Source: Mesorhizobium_B sp963522145 (lineage in GTDB: Bacteria; Pseudomonadota; Alphaproteobacteria; Rhizobiales; Rhizobiaceae). From it: a stretch of DNA of 64,000 nucleotides. Location: positions 186,001 through 250,000 of the forward strand of contig CAUQXI010000002.1 of assembly GCA_963522145.1 (NCBI GenBank), given 5' to 3'. The translations under genes were made by a program, and so were the position numbers. Below, piece by piece: positions 35,404 to 42,879 of the stretch (within the stretch, counting starts at the first letter, position 1; the number at the start of each line of letters is the position of its first letter). The notes under the pieces are model-generated. The model was not told the origin of the DNA, did no database searches, and was given only the letters and a program-made list of their open reading frames with translations.

Positions 35404-35710
35404 AATGCAGTGCCCCTTGCATTGTAGCTGCATCATCATCATGTGAAATCAATCGGCGTCGATTGGGAGCTTGAGCTTATGGTTTATACTGTCAAGCAGG
35501 GCTGGCAGAATAGCTGCCATATTTAGGCGGATTGTCATATCAATCTCCAGTGTGGTTGCATCAGCTTCGCTCGGGCTGCCGAACAGAAACGGTATCCCAC
35601 TTACAGTATAGCACAATGCGTTGTACTAACGCGCGTCTAGCTGGGTTCGCTCAGCGCAATAACGGCGGGGACAGGGGGTGAACCGGATCGCGTTCGGTGC
35701 TTCTGTCCCC
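35404..35710 (+). ncRNA. Hairpin-rich leader, candidate DRT2 non-coding RNA (reverse-transcription template)
   Basis: Successive inverted repeats are visible: AATGCA/TGCATT (35404-35409 with 35418-35423), CAATCG/CGATTG (35450-35465, 4-nt loop), GCTTGA/TCAAGC (35469-35497), TGGCAG/CTGCCA (35503-35519), GATTG/CAATC (35530-35545), TAG-c-ACAA/TTGT-a-CTA (35609-35628), GCTG/CAGC with flanking GCGC (about 35631-35657) and GGGGACAG/CTGTCCCC (35667-35710). The region is less GC-rich than its surroundings and has no convincing gene. DRT2 reverse transcriptases are known to use a structured RNA encoded just upstream as template. The exact ends are not determinable by eye. Confidence 0.6.
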
Positions 35711-35739
35711 ACTCGACACTTGTTCAGGCAGTGTGCTGG

Positions 35740-37140
35740 ATGTGGACGCCGCGCGATAAGGACCTGAAACATTATCCGCACTTCGATGCCCCACTTACCA
35801 GAGCGAAGGTGGTGGAGATAGCGAATGACCCCAAAGCTGTAGCCATCAACGCGTTTTTCCCTCTCATTAAGTTCGATCGCTCATGGCAGCCGTATAGAGG
35901 CCTAGGGGGCGACAAGAAGGTGCGGACGCTGCGGTATGCAGCTCGCAAGGATGCAGCCATATTCGCCTGCTACCGCGTACAGCTCTCCGAGAGCTATGAA
36001 AAGCGCCTTGTTACTAGTGGATTGTCTCCTCATGTGGTCGGCTACCGCCGGATCAAGGACACCGCAGGCCGGGGAGGCAAGTCCAACATCCACTTCGCCC
36101 GAGATGCCTTCCGCTTCATTCGGGACAACTCGCCATGCGTTGTAGCAGTGGCGGACATCAGTTCGTTCTTCGAGTCCATGGACCATGAACTTCTGCGTCA
36201 GAGATGGGCAGATGTCCTCGGAGTAGCCAGACTGCCGGCCGATCACTTCGCGCTTTTCAAGCAAGCGACCAAGTACCGGACGATCGACCAGACGGACCTA
36301 TATGTCGCGCTCGGGTTCGCCGAGGTGAAGGGTGGCAAGACGGTCTACAAACACCCCCGCAGCGAGATGGAGAAGCAGCTTGCTTCCATGACACAGTTGC
36401 GTGCCCTTCTCGCCGGAAAGGGCCCCACGAGCGTCCCCATATACAAGCACAAGGCCACCTTCGGCATCCCTCAAGGGTTGCCGATCTCCGACATCTTAGC
36501 GAATATCTACATGATCGAGTTCGACCGCGAGGTCGCCGAGTGGTGCCTGTGCCGTGGCGGCTTCTACCAGCGCTACTCCGACGACATCATCTGCGTCGTC
36601 CCCGGTGACTCGACCACGGACGGCCAGATCATCGACATGCTCCGGGTTGCAGTGGCCGCCAACGGCAGTGAGCTGAAGATCAAGGACTCGAAGATCAGCA
36701 CAGGCCGGTATGGTCTCGATGAGGTGCCGAATGGCTTCCAGGCGGGGATGTCCGCCAGGAACGGGATCGAGTACCTCGGCTTCCGCTATGACGGTGCGCG
36801 CGTCTATCTACGCGACAAGACGCTCAGCAACTTGAACCGCAAGTTCAAGAGCAGGGCGCAGGGCATGACATGGGGCTATGTGCGGCGCTACCGGGACAAG
36901 TCCGCGCTGTGGTTGCGGGAGAACTTCGATTTCGACCGCGCTGTCTCGCTGTTCCTGCGCAAGGAGCGGTTCGAAGAGGCAGACGACCCGCGCGATTGGA
37001 CCTTCTGGACTTACGCCCGAAAGGCGGAGCAGAATCTCTCCGATCTAAACCCGCGCATCTTCCAGCAGCTCGTCGGGTTTAGGGAGCGGGCGCCGCTGAT
37101 CCTAGCCGAGTACCTGGAAAGCGCGATCGCGAGGGCATGA
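35740..37140 (+). CDS. drt2: Defence-associated reverse transcriptase, DRT2 (UG2) type
   Basis: The 466-residue reverse transcriptase begins with the KHYPHFDAP segment expected near the N-terminus of DRT2 proteins. Further hallmarks: GRGGKSNIHFARDAF before motif A, motif A DISSFF with catalytic D139, LPADHFALFKQATKY, GIPQGLPISDILANIYM, the catalytic YSDD at residues 279-282, and IEYLGFRYDGARVYLRDKT near the end. There is no maturase, HNH or fused effector domain, and no retron VTG or NAxxH motif. ATG 35740 was chosen; GTG 35731 is in frame. Known DRT2 enzymes copy an upstream RNA by rolling circle into concatemeric cDNA that, after phage infection, expresses a toxic near-endless protein. The assignment rests on motif recall, not an alignment. 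Confidence 0.72.
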   Translation: MWTPRDKDLKHYPHFDAPLTRAKVVEIANDPKAVAINAFFPLIKFDRSWQPYRGLGGDKKVRTLRYAARKDAAIFACYRVQLSESYEKRLVTSGLSPHVVGYRRIKDTAGRGGKSNIHFARDAFRFIRDNSPCVVAVADISSFFESMDHELLRQRWADVLGVARLPADHFALFKQATKYRTIDQTDLYVALGFAEVKGGKTVYKHPRSEMEKQLASMTQLRALLAGKGPTSVPIYKHKATFGIPQGLPISDILANIYMIEFDREVAEWCLCRGGFYQRYSDDIICVVPGDSTTDGQIIDMLRVAVAANGSELKIKDSKISTGRYGLDEVPNGFQAGMSARNGIEYLGFRYDGARVYLRDKTLSNLNRKFKSRAQGMTWGYVRRYRDKSALWLRENFDFDRAVSLFLRKERFEEADDPRDWTFWTYARKAEQNLSDLNPRIFQQLVGFRERAPLILAEYLESAIARA

Positions 37141-37376
37141 GGCGGATTTAGGCCGATCAAAGGTTGCTGCTGGATGTCAGCCGCGCGACGCGGCACCATA
37201 CGCCTTGGCAATTGCGACGTTCTCAAAAGAGACACAGTTCATAGCGCGACCGTGAGATGCAGCATCGGCCTCCAGCTATGTCTAATCACATCCAATTTGA
37301 ATGTGGGCATCTTGTGGTATCAGAAGTTGCTGAGATAGAGAAACGTCATGCAAATCAGTAGCTTAGCGAAGGAATC

Positions 37377-37466
37377 TGGCGGACAGAGAGGGATTCGAAC
37401 CCTCGATACGCTTTCACGTATACACGCGTTCCAGGCGTGCGCCTTAAACCACTCGGCCATCTGTCC
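37377..37466 (-). tRNA. tRNA-Ser (anticodon GGA)
   Basis: On the minus strand GGACAGA (5' end 37466) pairs with TCTGTCC, followed by discriminator G and an encoded CCA (TGG at 37377-37379 on the plus strand). The anticodon arm CACGC-CTGGAAC-GCGTG gives GGA. A long variable arm (TATACG...CGTAT) and the T arm GAGGG-TTCGAAT-CCCTC complete a class II tRNA of 90 nt. The 3' end faces the reverse transcriptase island, a usual insertion target. Confidence 0.95.
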
Positions 37467-37768
37467 GTGTCACGCTGGACGGCCGGTCGGCGCGGCAGGC
37501 GTGCGGGGCGGTTCCTAGCCGATTGAGTTGACCGTGCCAAGCGCATCCGGACGCCAAATGCGGCGGCGGGAAAAATCTGCGCCGGCATTCGGATGGAGGT
37601 GGAGACAGGGAGAGGAGGGATGGCGTGAGGGGCCGATGCCGCGAGGCACGTGCAGATTGCGAAAGCGCTCTCCACGCCATATCTCTGAGGAGGTGACAGC
37701 GATCGTTTCCCACCCCGCTGCGCGAGCGGCCGGCGGGGAAACGGCACCGAGCTGTTTCGAGAGGAGCC
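37467..37768. other. Intergenic region upstream of the small membrane protein gene
   Basis: About 300 bp without a supported gene. It must hold the promoter of the minus-strand tRNA gene and perhaps that of the gene at 37769. No clear promoter pair, repeat or terminator was recognised. Confidence 0.45.
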
Positions 37769-38122
37769 ATGATCCGCTTTCTGTTTCGCCTGGCTGGCGC
37801 GCTGGTGCTTGTTGTCGCCGTGATCCTCGCCGTGCTCGATGCCACGCGCACCGTGGCGGCCTCCGCGCTGGTGCTGACTGCGCTGAGCGACAGCTGGGCT
37901 TCCGCCCTGCCGCAATCCTTTGCGACGTTTCAGGCTTTCATCAAGGCCCATGCGGGGGAAAGCGTCTGGAGCGGCATCATCGCGCCTTTGCTCGGGGTGC
38001 CGGGCTTTTTCCTGCTCGGGCTCCTTTCCTTCCTGCTTTTTGCGGTCGGCTGGAAGCGCGAGGAGCGGCCTTCGGGCTTCGGCAGGAATGCCGTGCAGCC
38101 GATGCGGCGCAGGCGCGTTTGA
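37769..38122 (+). CDS. Small membrane protein of the PetM-like family of Rhizobiales
   Basis: This 117-residue protein has two membrane spans, one at residues 2-25 (RFLFRLAGALVLVVAVILAVLD) and one near 75-95, joined by a hydrophilic loop containing SDSWASALP. Proteins of this shape in Rhizobiales are usually labelled as PetM/cytochrome b6f subunit 7-like, though these bacteria have no b6f complex, so the name carries no functional weight. GAGAGGAG precedes the ATG. The msrA gene follows 37 bp downstream. Confidence 0.7.
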   Translation: MIRFLFRLAGALVLVVAVILAVLDATRTVAASALVLTALSDSWASALPQSFATFQAFIKAHAGESVWSGIIAPLLGVPGFFLLGLLSFLLFAVGWKREERPSGFGRNAVQPMRRRRV

Positions 38123-38159
38123 CCGCATCACTTCGTTCCGTGTTCCAAGGAGCCCGACC

Positions 38160-38825
38160 ATGTTCTTTCTGAGCGACCTTCTCAACAAGAAGACGCAGAT
38201 GCCCAAGCCCGGCGATGCGATGCCCGGCCGCGCCGAGGCGATCCCCACCGCAGCCAGCCATTTCGTGTCCGGCCGACCGCTGAAAGGTCCGTATCCCGAG
38301 GGGCTGGAAACGGCAATGTTCGGGATGGGCTGTTTCTGGGGCGCGGAGCGCTTGTTCTGGCAGATGCCCGGCGTATGGGTCACGGCGGTCGGCTATGCCG
38401 GCGGCCTGACGCCCAATCCGACCTATCACGAAACGACGACGGGGCTGACCGGTCATGCCGAGGTAGTGCTGGTGGTGTTCGATTCGGCGCTCGTTTCCTA
38501 TGCCGACCTGCTCAAGACCTTTTGGGAATCGCACGACCCCACGCAGGGGATGCGCCAGGGCAATGATGTGGGCACGACCTACCGATCGGTGATCTACACG
38601 TTCGGCGAGCGCCAGCTTGAGGCCGCCAAGGCATCTCGCGACGCCTATAATTCGGCGCTTGGCGCGGCCGGCAAGGCGAAGATCACCACCGAGATCCAGC
38701 CCGCACCGGCCTTTTACTTCGCGGAGGCCGAACACCAGCAATATCTCGCCAAGAATCCTTACGGCTATTGCGGGCTGCAGGGCACAGGGGTGACCTGCGC
38801 GGTGCCGGTGCCCGCCACGGTGTGA
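38160..38825 (+). CDS. msrA: Peptide-methionine (S)-S-oxide reductase
   Basis: The 221-residue enzyme has the catalytic motif GMGCFWGAER near residue 58 with the nucleophilic Cys, then VGYAGG, TGLTGHAEVV, FWESHDPTQGMRQGNDVGTTYRS and the EHQQYLAKNP end. The GYCGLQGTG tail carries a resolving Cys. It repairs S-sulfoxides of methionine with thioredoxin. The form with a roughly 45-residue N-terminal extension lacking a signal peptide is common in alphaproteobacteria. AAGGAG precedes ATG 38160. Confidence 0.96.
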   Translation: MFFLSDLLNKKTQMPKPGDAMPGRAEAIPTAASHFVSGRPLKGPYPEGLETAMFGMGCFWGAERLFWQMPGVWVTAVGYAGGLTPNPTYHETTTGLTGHAEVVLVVFDSALVSYADLLKTFWESHDPTQGMRQGNDVGTTYRSVIYTFGERQLEAAKASRDAYNSALGAAGKAKITTEIQPAPAFYFAEAEHQQYLAKNPYGYCGLQGTGVTCAVPVPATV

Positions 38826-39005
38826 GTGCCAGGTGCGGGTCGTTCCAAGATTCCGCGTGAAATCGGCTTCGGCCCATGCCACAAACTTGCGCTGAGCGGG
38901 CTTGTGAGAGCCTCGCCCGGGGGCGTAGCGGAACAAACCGCGTCCGCGCCGCTCCTCCTAGCAGGCAGACAGAACAATCAAGAAAACCGACAGGGTGTGG
39001 ATCAC

Positions 39006-39995
39006 ATGAAGCGAATAATTCTGGGCCTTTTGGCCGCCGCTGCCGTTTCCTTCCCCGCATTCGCGGCGGATTTCACGCCGGCGGTGCTGTATGATCTCGG
39101 CGGAAAGTTCGACAAGTCCTTCAACGAGTCCTCGTCTGAAGGCGCGAAGAAGTTCAAGGAGGAAACCGGCACCGCGTTCCGCGAGTTCGAGATCTCCAAC
39201 GACGCCCAGCGTGAGCAGTCGCTGCGCAAATTCGTCGAGGACGGCAACAACCCGATCGTGATGGCAGGCTACAACTGGGCGACGACTCTCGAGAAGGTCG
39301 CCAAGGATTATCCGGACACGAAGTTCACCATTATCGACGCGGTGGTAGACCTGCCGAATGTCCGCTCGGTGGTGTTCAAGGAGAACGAAGGCTCCTACCT
39401 CGTCGGCGTGCTGGCGGGCATGGCGTCCAAGTCCAAGAAGATCGGCTTTGTCGGCGGCATGGATATTCCGCTAATCCGCAAATTCGCCTGCGGCTATGCC
39501 GGCGGGGCAAAGGCAGCCGGCGCGACCGATGTGATCCAGGTCTATACCGGCGACACGCCTGCTGCCTGGAACGACCCGACCAAGGGCGGCGAGATCGCCC
39601 GCTCGCAGATGGATCAGGGCGCGGACGTGGTTTACGCGGCGGCGGGCGGCACGGGCGTGGGCGTGCTACAGGCGGCGGCGGATGCCGGCAAGCTTGGCAT
39701 CGGCGTCGACTCCAACCAGAACGCCCTTCAGCCGGGCAAGATCCTGACCTCCATGCTCAAGCGCGTGGATGTGGCCGTTTACAACGCCTTCATGGATGCG
39801 AAGAACAACAAGTTCACCGCCGGCATCAACAATCTCGGCCTGAAGGAAGACGGCGTCGATTATGCCGTGGACGACAACAACAAAAACCTGATCACGCCGG
39901 AAATGAAGACGGCGGTGGAAAAGGCCAAGGCCGACATCATCGCCGGCACGGTGGCCGTGCACGACTACATGTCGGACAATACCTGCCCTTACTGA
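39006..39995 (+). CDS. BMP-family periplasmic nucleoside-binding protein
   Basis: The 329-residue protein has a signal peptide (ILGLLAAAAVSFPAFAAD) and the basic-membrane-protein fold: DLGGKFDKSFNESSSEGAKKF, KENEGSYLVGVLAGMASKS, GFVGGMDIP and VVYAAAGGTGVGVLQAA. Family members bind purine or pyrimidine nucleosides. ATG 39006 is chosen because it starts the signal peptide. The cognate ATPase and permeases lie at 40.9-45.0 kb, separated by a terminator and two opposite genes, so the binding protein has its own transcript. Confidence 0.93.
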   Translation: MKRIILGLLAAAAVSFPAFAADFTPAVLYDLGGKFDKSFNESSSEGAKKFKEETGTAFREFEISNDAQREQSLRKFVEDGNNPIVMAGYNWATTLEKVAKDYPDTKFTIIDAVVDLPNVRSVVFKENEGSYLVGVLAGMASKSKKIGFVGGMDIPLIRKFACGYAGGAKAAGATDVIQVYTGDTPAAWNDPTKGGEIARSQMDQGADVVYAAAGGTGVGVLQAAADAGKLGIGVDSNQNALQPGKILTSMLKRVDVAVYNAFMDAKNNKFTAGINNLGLKEDGVDYAVDDNNKNLITPEMKTAVEKAKADIIAGTVAVHDYMSDNTCPY

Positions 39996-40026
39996 TCGAG
40001 CTGAAAGAACCTGTGATTGCGTGAAG

Positions 40027-40058
40027 CGCCGGGTCGAACGATCCGGCGTTTTGCTTTT
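40027..40058 (+). terminator. Rho-independent terminator after the BMP gene
   Basis: CGCCGG (40027-40032) pairs with CCGGCG (40043-40048); an inner TC/GA pair extends it, and the stem is followed by TTTTGCTTTT. It lies 31 bp after the stop of the nucleoside-binding protein and ends that transcript. Confidence 0.8.
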
Positions 40059-40083
40059 CCGCCGCAGTGATCGTCCTCGACGG

Positions 40084-40530
40084 TCAGGAACTCAGCAGTT
40101 GCGCGGCCTTGTCGCGCGCCCAGCTTGCGATCCGTTCCAGCGGGCTGCCTTTCGGGCCCGCGCCATGCAGCGCGCCTTTGGTTGCGGCGCGCGGCGCGTG
40201 TCGTGATACCGGGATCGCTCCCATATGCGGCAGGGCCGTCAGATGCGCCGCGATTTCGGCCCAGCCCGCGTCTGCCGTGGCCGGCTTGCGCACCGCGTCG
40301 GACTGGAAGGGCTGCCGGCCGCGGCTCTGCCCATCGAAGCCCAGCCGGAGTGCCGCCTGAAGAACCGCGTCGCGAAACGGCGCATCCTCTTCGAGGTCGA
40401 TTTCTGCCCGCTCGCGTTCGAGGTGCCCCATGCGTCCGAGCACATAGGCTTCCGCGCGAAGCGAGCGCCCGGTTTCCGCCAGAAGCCCTGCTTTCGTGTT
40501 GTTGATCCAGCCGCCTGTTTCGCCTGCCAT
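40084..40530 (-). CDS. Conserved hypothetical protein
   Basis: The 148-residue soluble protein is of no recognised family. It has an N-terminal WINNTKAGLLAETGRSLRAEAYVLGRMGHLERERAEIDLEE helical section, a central WAEIAAHLTALPHMG and a basic C-terminal region. The start at 40530 has GAAGG upstream; the frame is open to 40641 inside slyX. It lies 10 bp after slyX and is probably cotranscribed. Confidence 0.55.
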   Translation of the reverse strand: MAGETGGWINNTKAGLLAETGRSLRAEAYVLGRMGHLERERAEIDLEEDAPFRDAVLQAALRLGFDGQSRGRQPFQSDAVRKPATADAGWAEIAAHLTALPHMGAIPVSRHAPRAATKGALHGAGPKGSPLERIASWARDKAAQLLSS

Positions 40531-40540
40531 GCTTCGACCT

Positions 40541-40747
40541 TCACCAGTGCGGCGGCGGAGCGACGGGGGCGGGCGGAAGAGCATCCTCCAGCGAGGCGAA
40601 GCGCTCGCTGAACACGGCCATCCTCGCCTGCATCCGCTCAAGCGCCTTCCAGGCCTTGGCGACTTCAGCCGAAAGCTCTTCGATCACGCGATCCTGCTCC
40701 GCAATCCGCATCTCGAGCGCCGTGATCTGTTCGGAGCCGCGTTCCAA
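40541..40747 (-). CDS. slyX: SlyX-family coiled-coil protein
   Basis: The 68-residue protein is a single amphipathic coiled coil (ITALEMRIAEQDRVIEELS...) ending in the Pro-rich tail ALPPAPVAPPPHW, as in SlyX. It starts with TTG 40747, preceded by GAGG at 5-nt spacing; no in-frame ATG is available. The function of SlyX is not established. Confidence 0.8.
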   Translation of the reverse strand: MERGSEQITALEMRIAEQDRVIEELSAEVAKAWKALERMQARMAVFSERFASLEDALPPAPVAPPPHW

Positions 40748-40930
40748 TCCGACCTCATTCCTTTCCGCCGCGGGCGCCTCAACGGAAAGGCCGAAGCACC
40801 GTCACGGAAATTGACAAGCGTGTGGCCTTTTGTCGAGAGTAGCCGGCGGCCTGCGGAACCCTCCGGCGGCCTCGAAAAGCGCGCAATCGGCGCAAACGGG
40901 CGACGGTAACTTCGAGGAATGCGATCGCCC

Positions 40931-42463
40931 ATGCCAGAAGCCGCCATCGAACTCCGCGCCATCTCCAAGAGCTTCGGCGCCGTTCGCGCCAATCGCGACA
41001 TCGACCTCGTCGTGGAAAAAGGCACGATCCACGGCATCATCGGCGAGAACGGCGCCGGCAAGTCCACGCTGATGTCGATCCTATACGGCTTCTACCAGGC
41101 GGATGCCGGTGAGATCAGGGTCGATGGACGCGCGGTCGCCATCCTGTCTCCCAACGATGCGATCGCGGCCGGCATCGGCATGGTGCACCAGCATTTCATG
41201 CTGGTGCAGAACTTCACCGTGCTGGAAAACGTGATCCTCGGCGCGGAAGGCGAGGCCTTGCTGAAGGGAAGCATCGCCAAGGCCCGCGCGGAGCTTGCGC
41301 GGCTTGAGCGCGAATATGGTCTCGACGTCGACCCCGACGCCTTGGTCGAGGACCTGCCGGTCGGCCTTCAGCAGCGTGTGGAAATCCTGAAGGCGCTCTA
41401 TCGCGGCGCGAATATCCTGATCCTCGACGAGCCCACCGGGGCGCTCACCCCGGCCGAGGCCGACCACCTGTTCCGCATCCTTCATCAGCTCAAGGCGCAG
41501 GGCAAGACGGTGGTGCTGATCACCCACAAGCTGCGGGAGATCATGGCCGTCACCGACCATGTGTCGGTGATGCGCGGCGGCGCGATGGTCGCCACGCGCA
41601 GGACAGCAGAAACGGGCGTCGAGGAACTCGCCGAACTGATGGTCGGCCGCCGCGTGCTGCTTCGCGTCCAGAAGGAGAATGCGCAGCAAGGCGCCCCGAA
41701 GCTTTCCGTGCGCAACCTGACGGTGAAGGATGCACGTGGCGTGACCATGGTGGACGACGTGTCCTTCGATGTCTGCGCCGGCGAGATCGTCGGCGTCGCG
41801 GGCGTGGCGGGCAACGGGCAGTCGGAGCTGCTTGAAACCCTTGCCGGCATACGCCGCGCAGTGTCGGGCACGGTGCTGCTCGACGGCAGGCCGATCGATG
41901 TCGCAGGGCGGGCCGACCCCGGCGAGTTGCGCGACCGGGGCCTCGCCCATGTGCCGGAAGACCGCCATCATGTCGGGCTCGTGCTGGCCTTCGAGGAAAA
42001 CGAGAACGCGATCCTCGGCTATCACGACGAAGCGGGTTACCTGAACGGACCGTTTCTCGATATTGCCGCCATCCGCGACGACGCGCGCGACAAGATCGGA
42101 AAATACGACATCCGCCCCGGAGACTGCCGGCTCAAGACCGCCAACTTCTCCGGCGGCAACCAGCAGAAGATCGTGCTTTCCCGCGAGATCGAGCAGGATC
42201 CCGGCGTGCTTCTCGTCGGCCAGCCGACGCGCGGCGTCGATGTCGGTGCCATCGAGTTCATCCACAAGCGCCTCATCGCCATGCGAGATGGGGGCAAGGC
42301 CGTGCTTCTGGTGTCCGTCGAGCTCGACGAGATCCGCGCCTTGTCCGACCGCATCCTCGTGATGTTCTCCGGCCGCATCGTCGGCGAACGCGGCGCCGAC
42401 GCCACCGAAGGCGAGCTGGGACTGCTGATGGCGGGCGTCGAACGGGCGGAGGCTGCGGAATGA
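40931..42463 (+). CDS. Nucleoside ABC transporter ATP-binding protein (BMP-type, two ATPase domains)
   Basis: The 510-residue duplicated ATPase has Walker A GENGAGKST, Q-loop VHQHFMLV, Walker B ILILDEPTGALT and switch His in ITHKLRE in the first domain. The second has GVAGNGQSE in place of Walker A, HVPEDRHHVGLV, signature FSGGNQQKI and LLVGQPTRGVDVG. HQHFMLV and PEDRHHVGL are typical of nucleoside (YufO/NupA-like) importers. ATG 40931 was chosen over 40919, which is too close to the GAGGA site. It is the first gene of the fosX-permease-cdd-pnp operon. Confidence 0.92.
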   Translation: MPEAAIELRAISKSFGAVRANRDIDLVVEKGTIHGIIGENGAGKSTLMSILYGFYQADAGEIRVDGRAVAILSPNDAIAAGIGMVHQHFMLVQNFTVLENVILGAEGEALLKGSIAKARAELARLEREYGLDVDPDALVEDLPVGLQQRVEILKALYRGANILILDEPTGALTPAEADHLFRILHQLKAQGKTVVLITHKLREIMAVTDHVSVMRGGAMVATRRTAETGVEELAELMVGRRVLLRVQKENAQQGAPKLSVRNLTVKDARGVTMVDDVSFDVCAGEIVGVAGVAGNGQSELLETLAGIRRAVSGTVLLDGRPIDVAGRADPGELRDRGLAHVPEDRHHVGLVLAFEENENAILGYHDEAGYLNGPFLDIAAIRDDARDKIGKYDIRPGDCRLKTANFSGGNQQKIVLSREIEQDPGVLLVGQPTRGVDVGAIEFIHKRLIAMRDGGKAVLLVSVELDEIRALSDRILVMFSGRIVGERGADATEGELGLLMAGVERAEAAE

Positions 42464-42879
42464 TCCAGGGCCTGTCGCACATGACCTTCATGACCCGCGA
42501 TCTCGAGCGGATGACGACAATCCTCACCGAGATTCTGGACGCGCGCGAAATCTATGCGAGCGGCGACGCCACTTTCTCCGTCTCCCGCGAAAAATTCTTT
42601 TTGATCGGAGATATCTGGATCGCGATCATGGAAGGCGAGCCGCTCCCTGCCCGCACCTACAATCACATCGCCTTCAAGATCGACGACGCCGACTTCGACC
42701 TCTACGCGCTGCGCGTGAAGCAGCTCGGACTCGACATCCGCCCGCCGCGCCGGCGCGTGAAGGGCGAGGGCCGTTCACTTTACTTCTATGACATGGACAA
42801 CCACATGTTCGAACTGCACACGGGCACGTTGTCCGAGCGGCTTGCGCGCTACGAGCGCCCCGCGGAGGCTTCCCTGTGA
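42460..42879 (+). CDS. fosX: Fosfomycin-resistance hydrolase of the FosX family
   Basis: The 139-residue VOC-fold enzyme begins GLSHMTFMTRDLERM (metal His7), has ARTYNHIAFKI (second His near 69) and ends LYFYDMDNHMFELHTGTL with the third ligand Glu near 118. FosX adds water to the epoxide of fosfomycin; the Mesorhizobium loti enzyme is characterised but weak. It overlaps the ATPase stop by four bases and the permease start by four, so it is translated as part of the nucleoside transporter operon, an unusual place. Confidence 0.88.
   Translation: MIQGLSHMTFMTRDLERMTTILTEILDAREIYASGDATFSVSREKFFLIGDIWIAIMEGEPLPARTYNHIAFKIDDADFDLYALRVKQLGLDIRPPRRRVKGEGRSLYFYDMDNHMFELHTGTLSERLARYERPAEASL

Noticed and set aside
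35740..37140. Retron or group II intron reverse transcriptase
   Set aside because: No retron NAxxH or VTG motifs and no maturase, HNH or intron ribozyme domain are seen; the N-terminal and middle segments fit the UG2/DRT2 group instead.
37180..37194. Terminator after the reverse transcriptase
   Set aside because: GCCGCG-cga-CGCGGC is a perfect hairpin but has no following T run, so termination is not supported.
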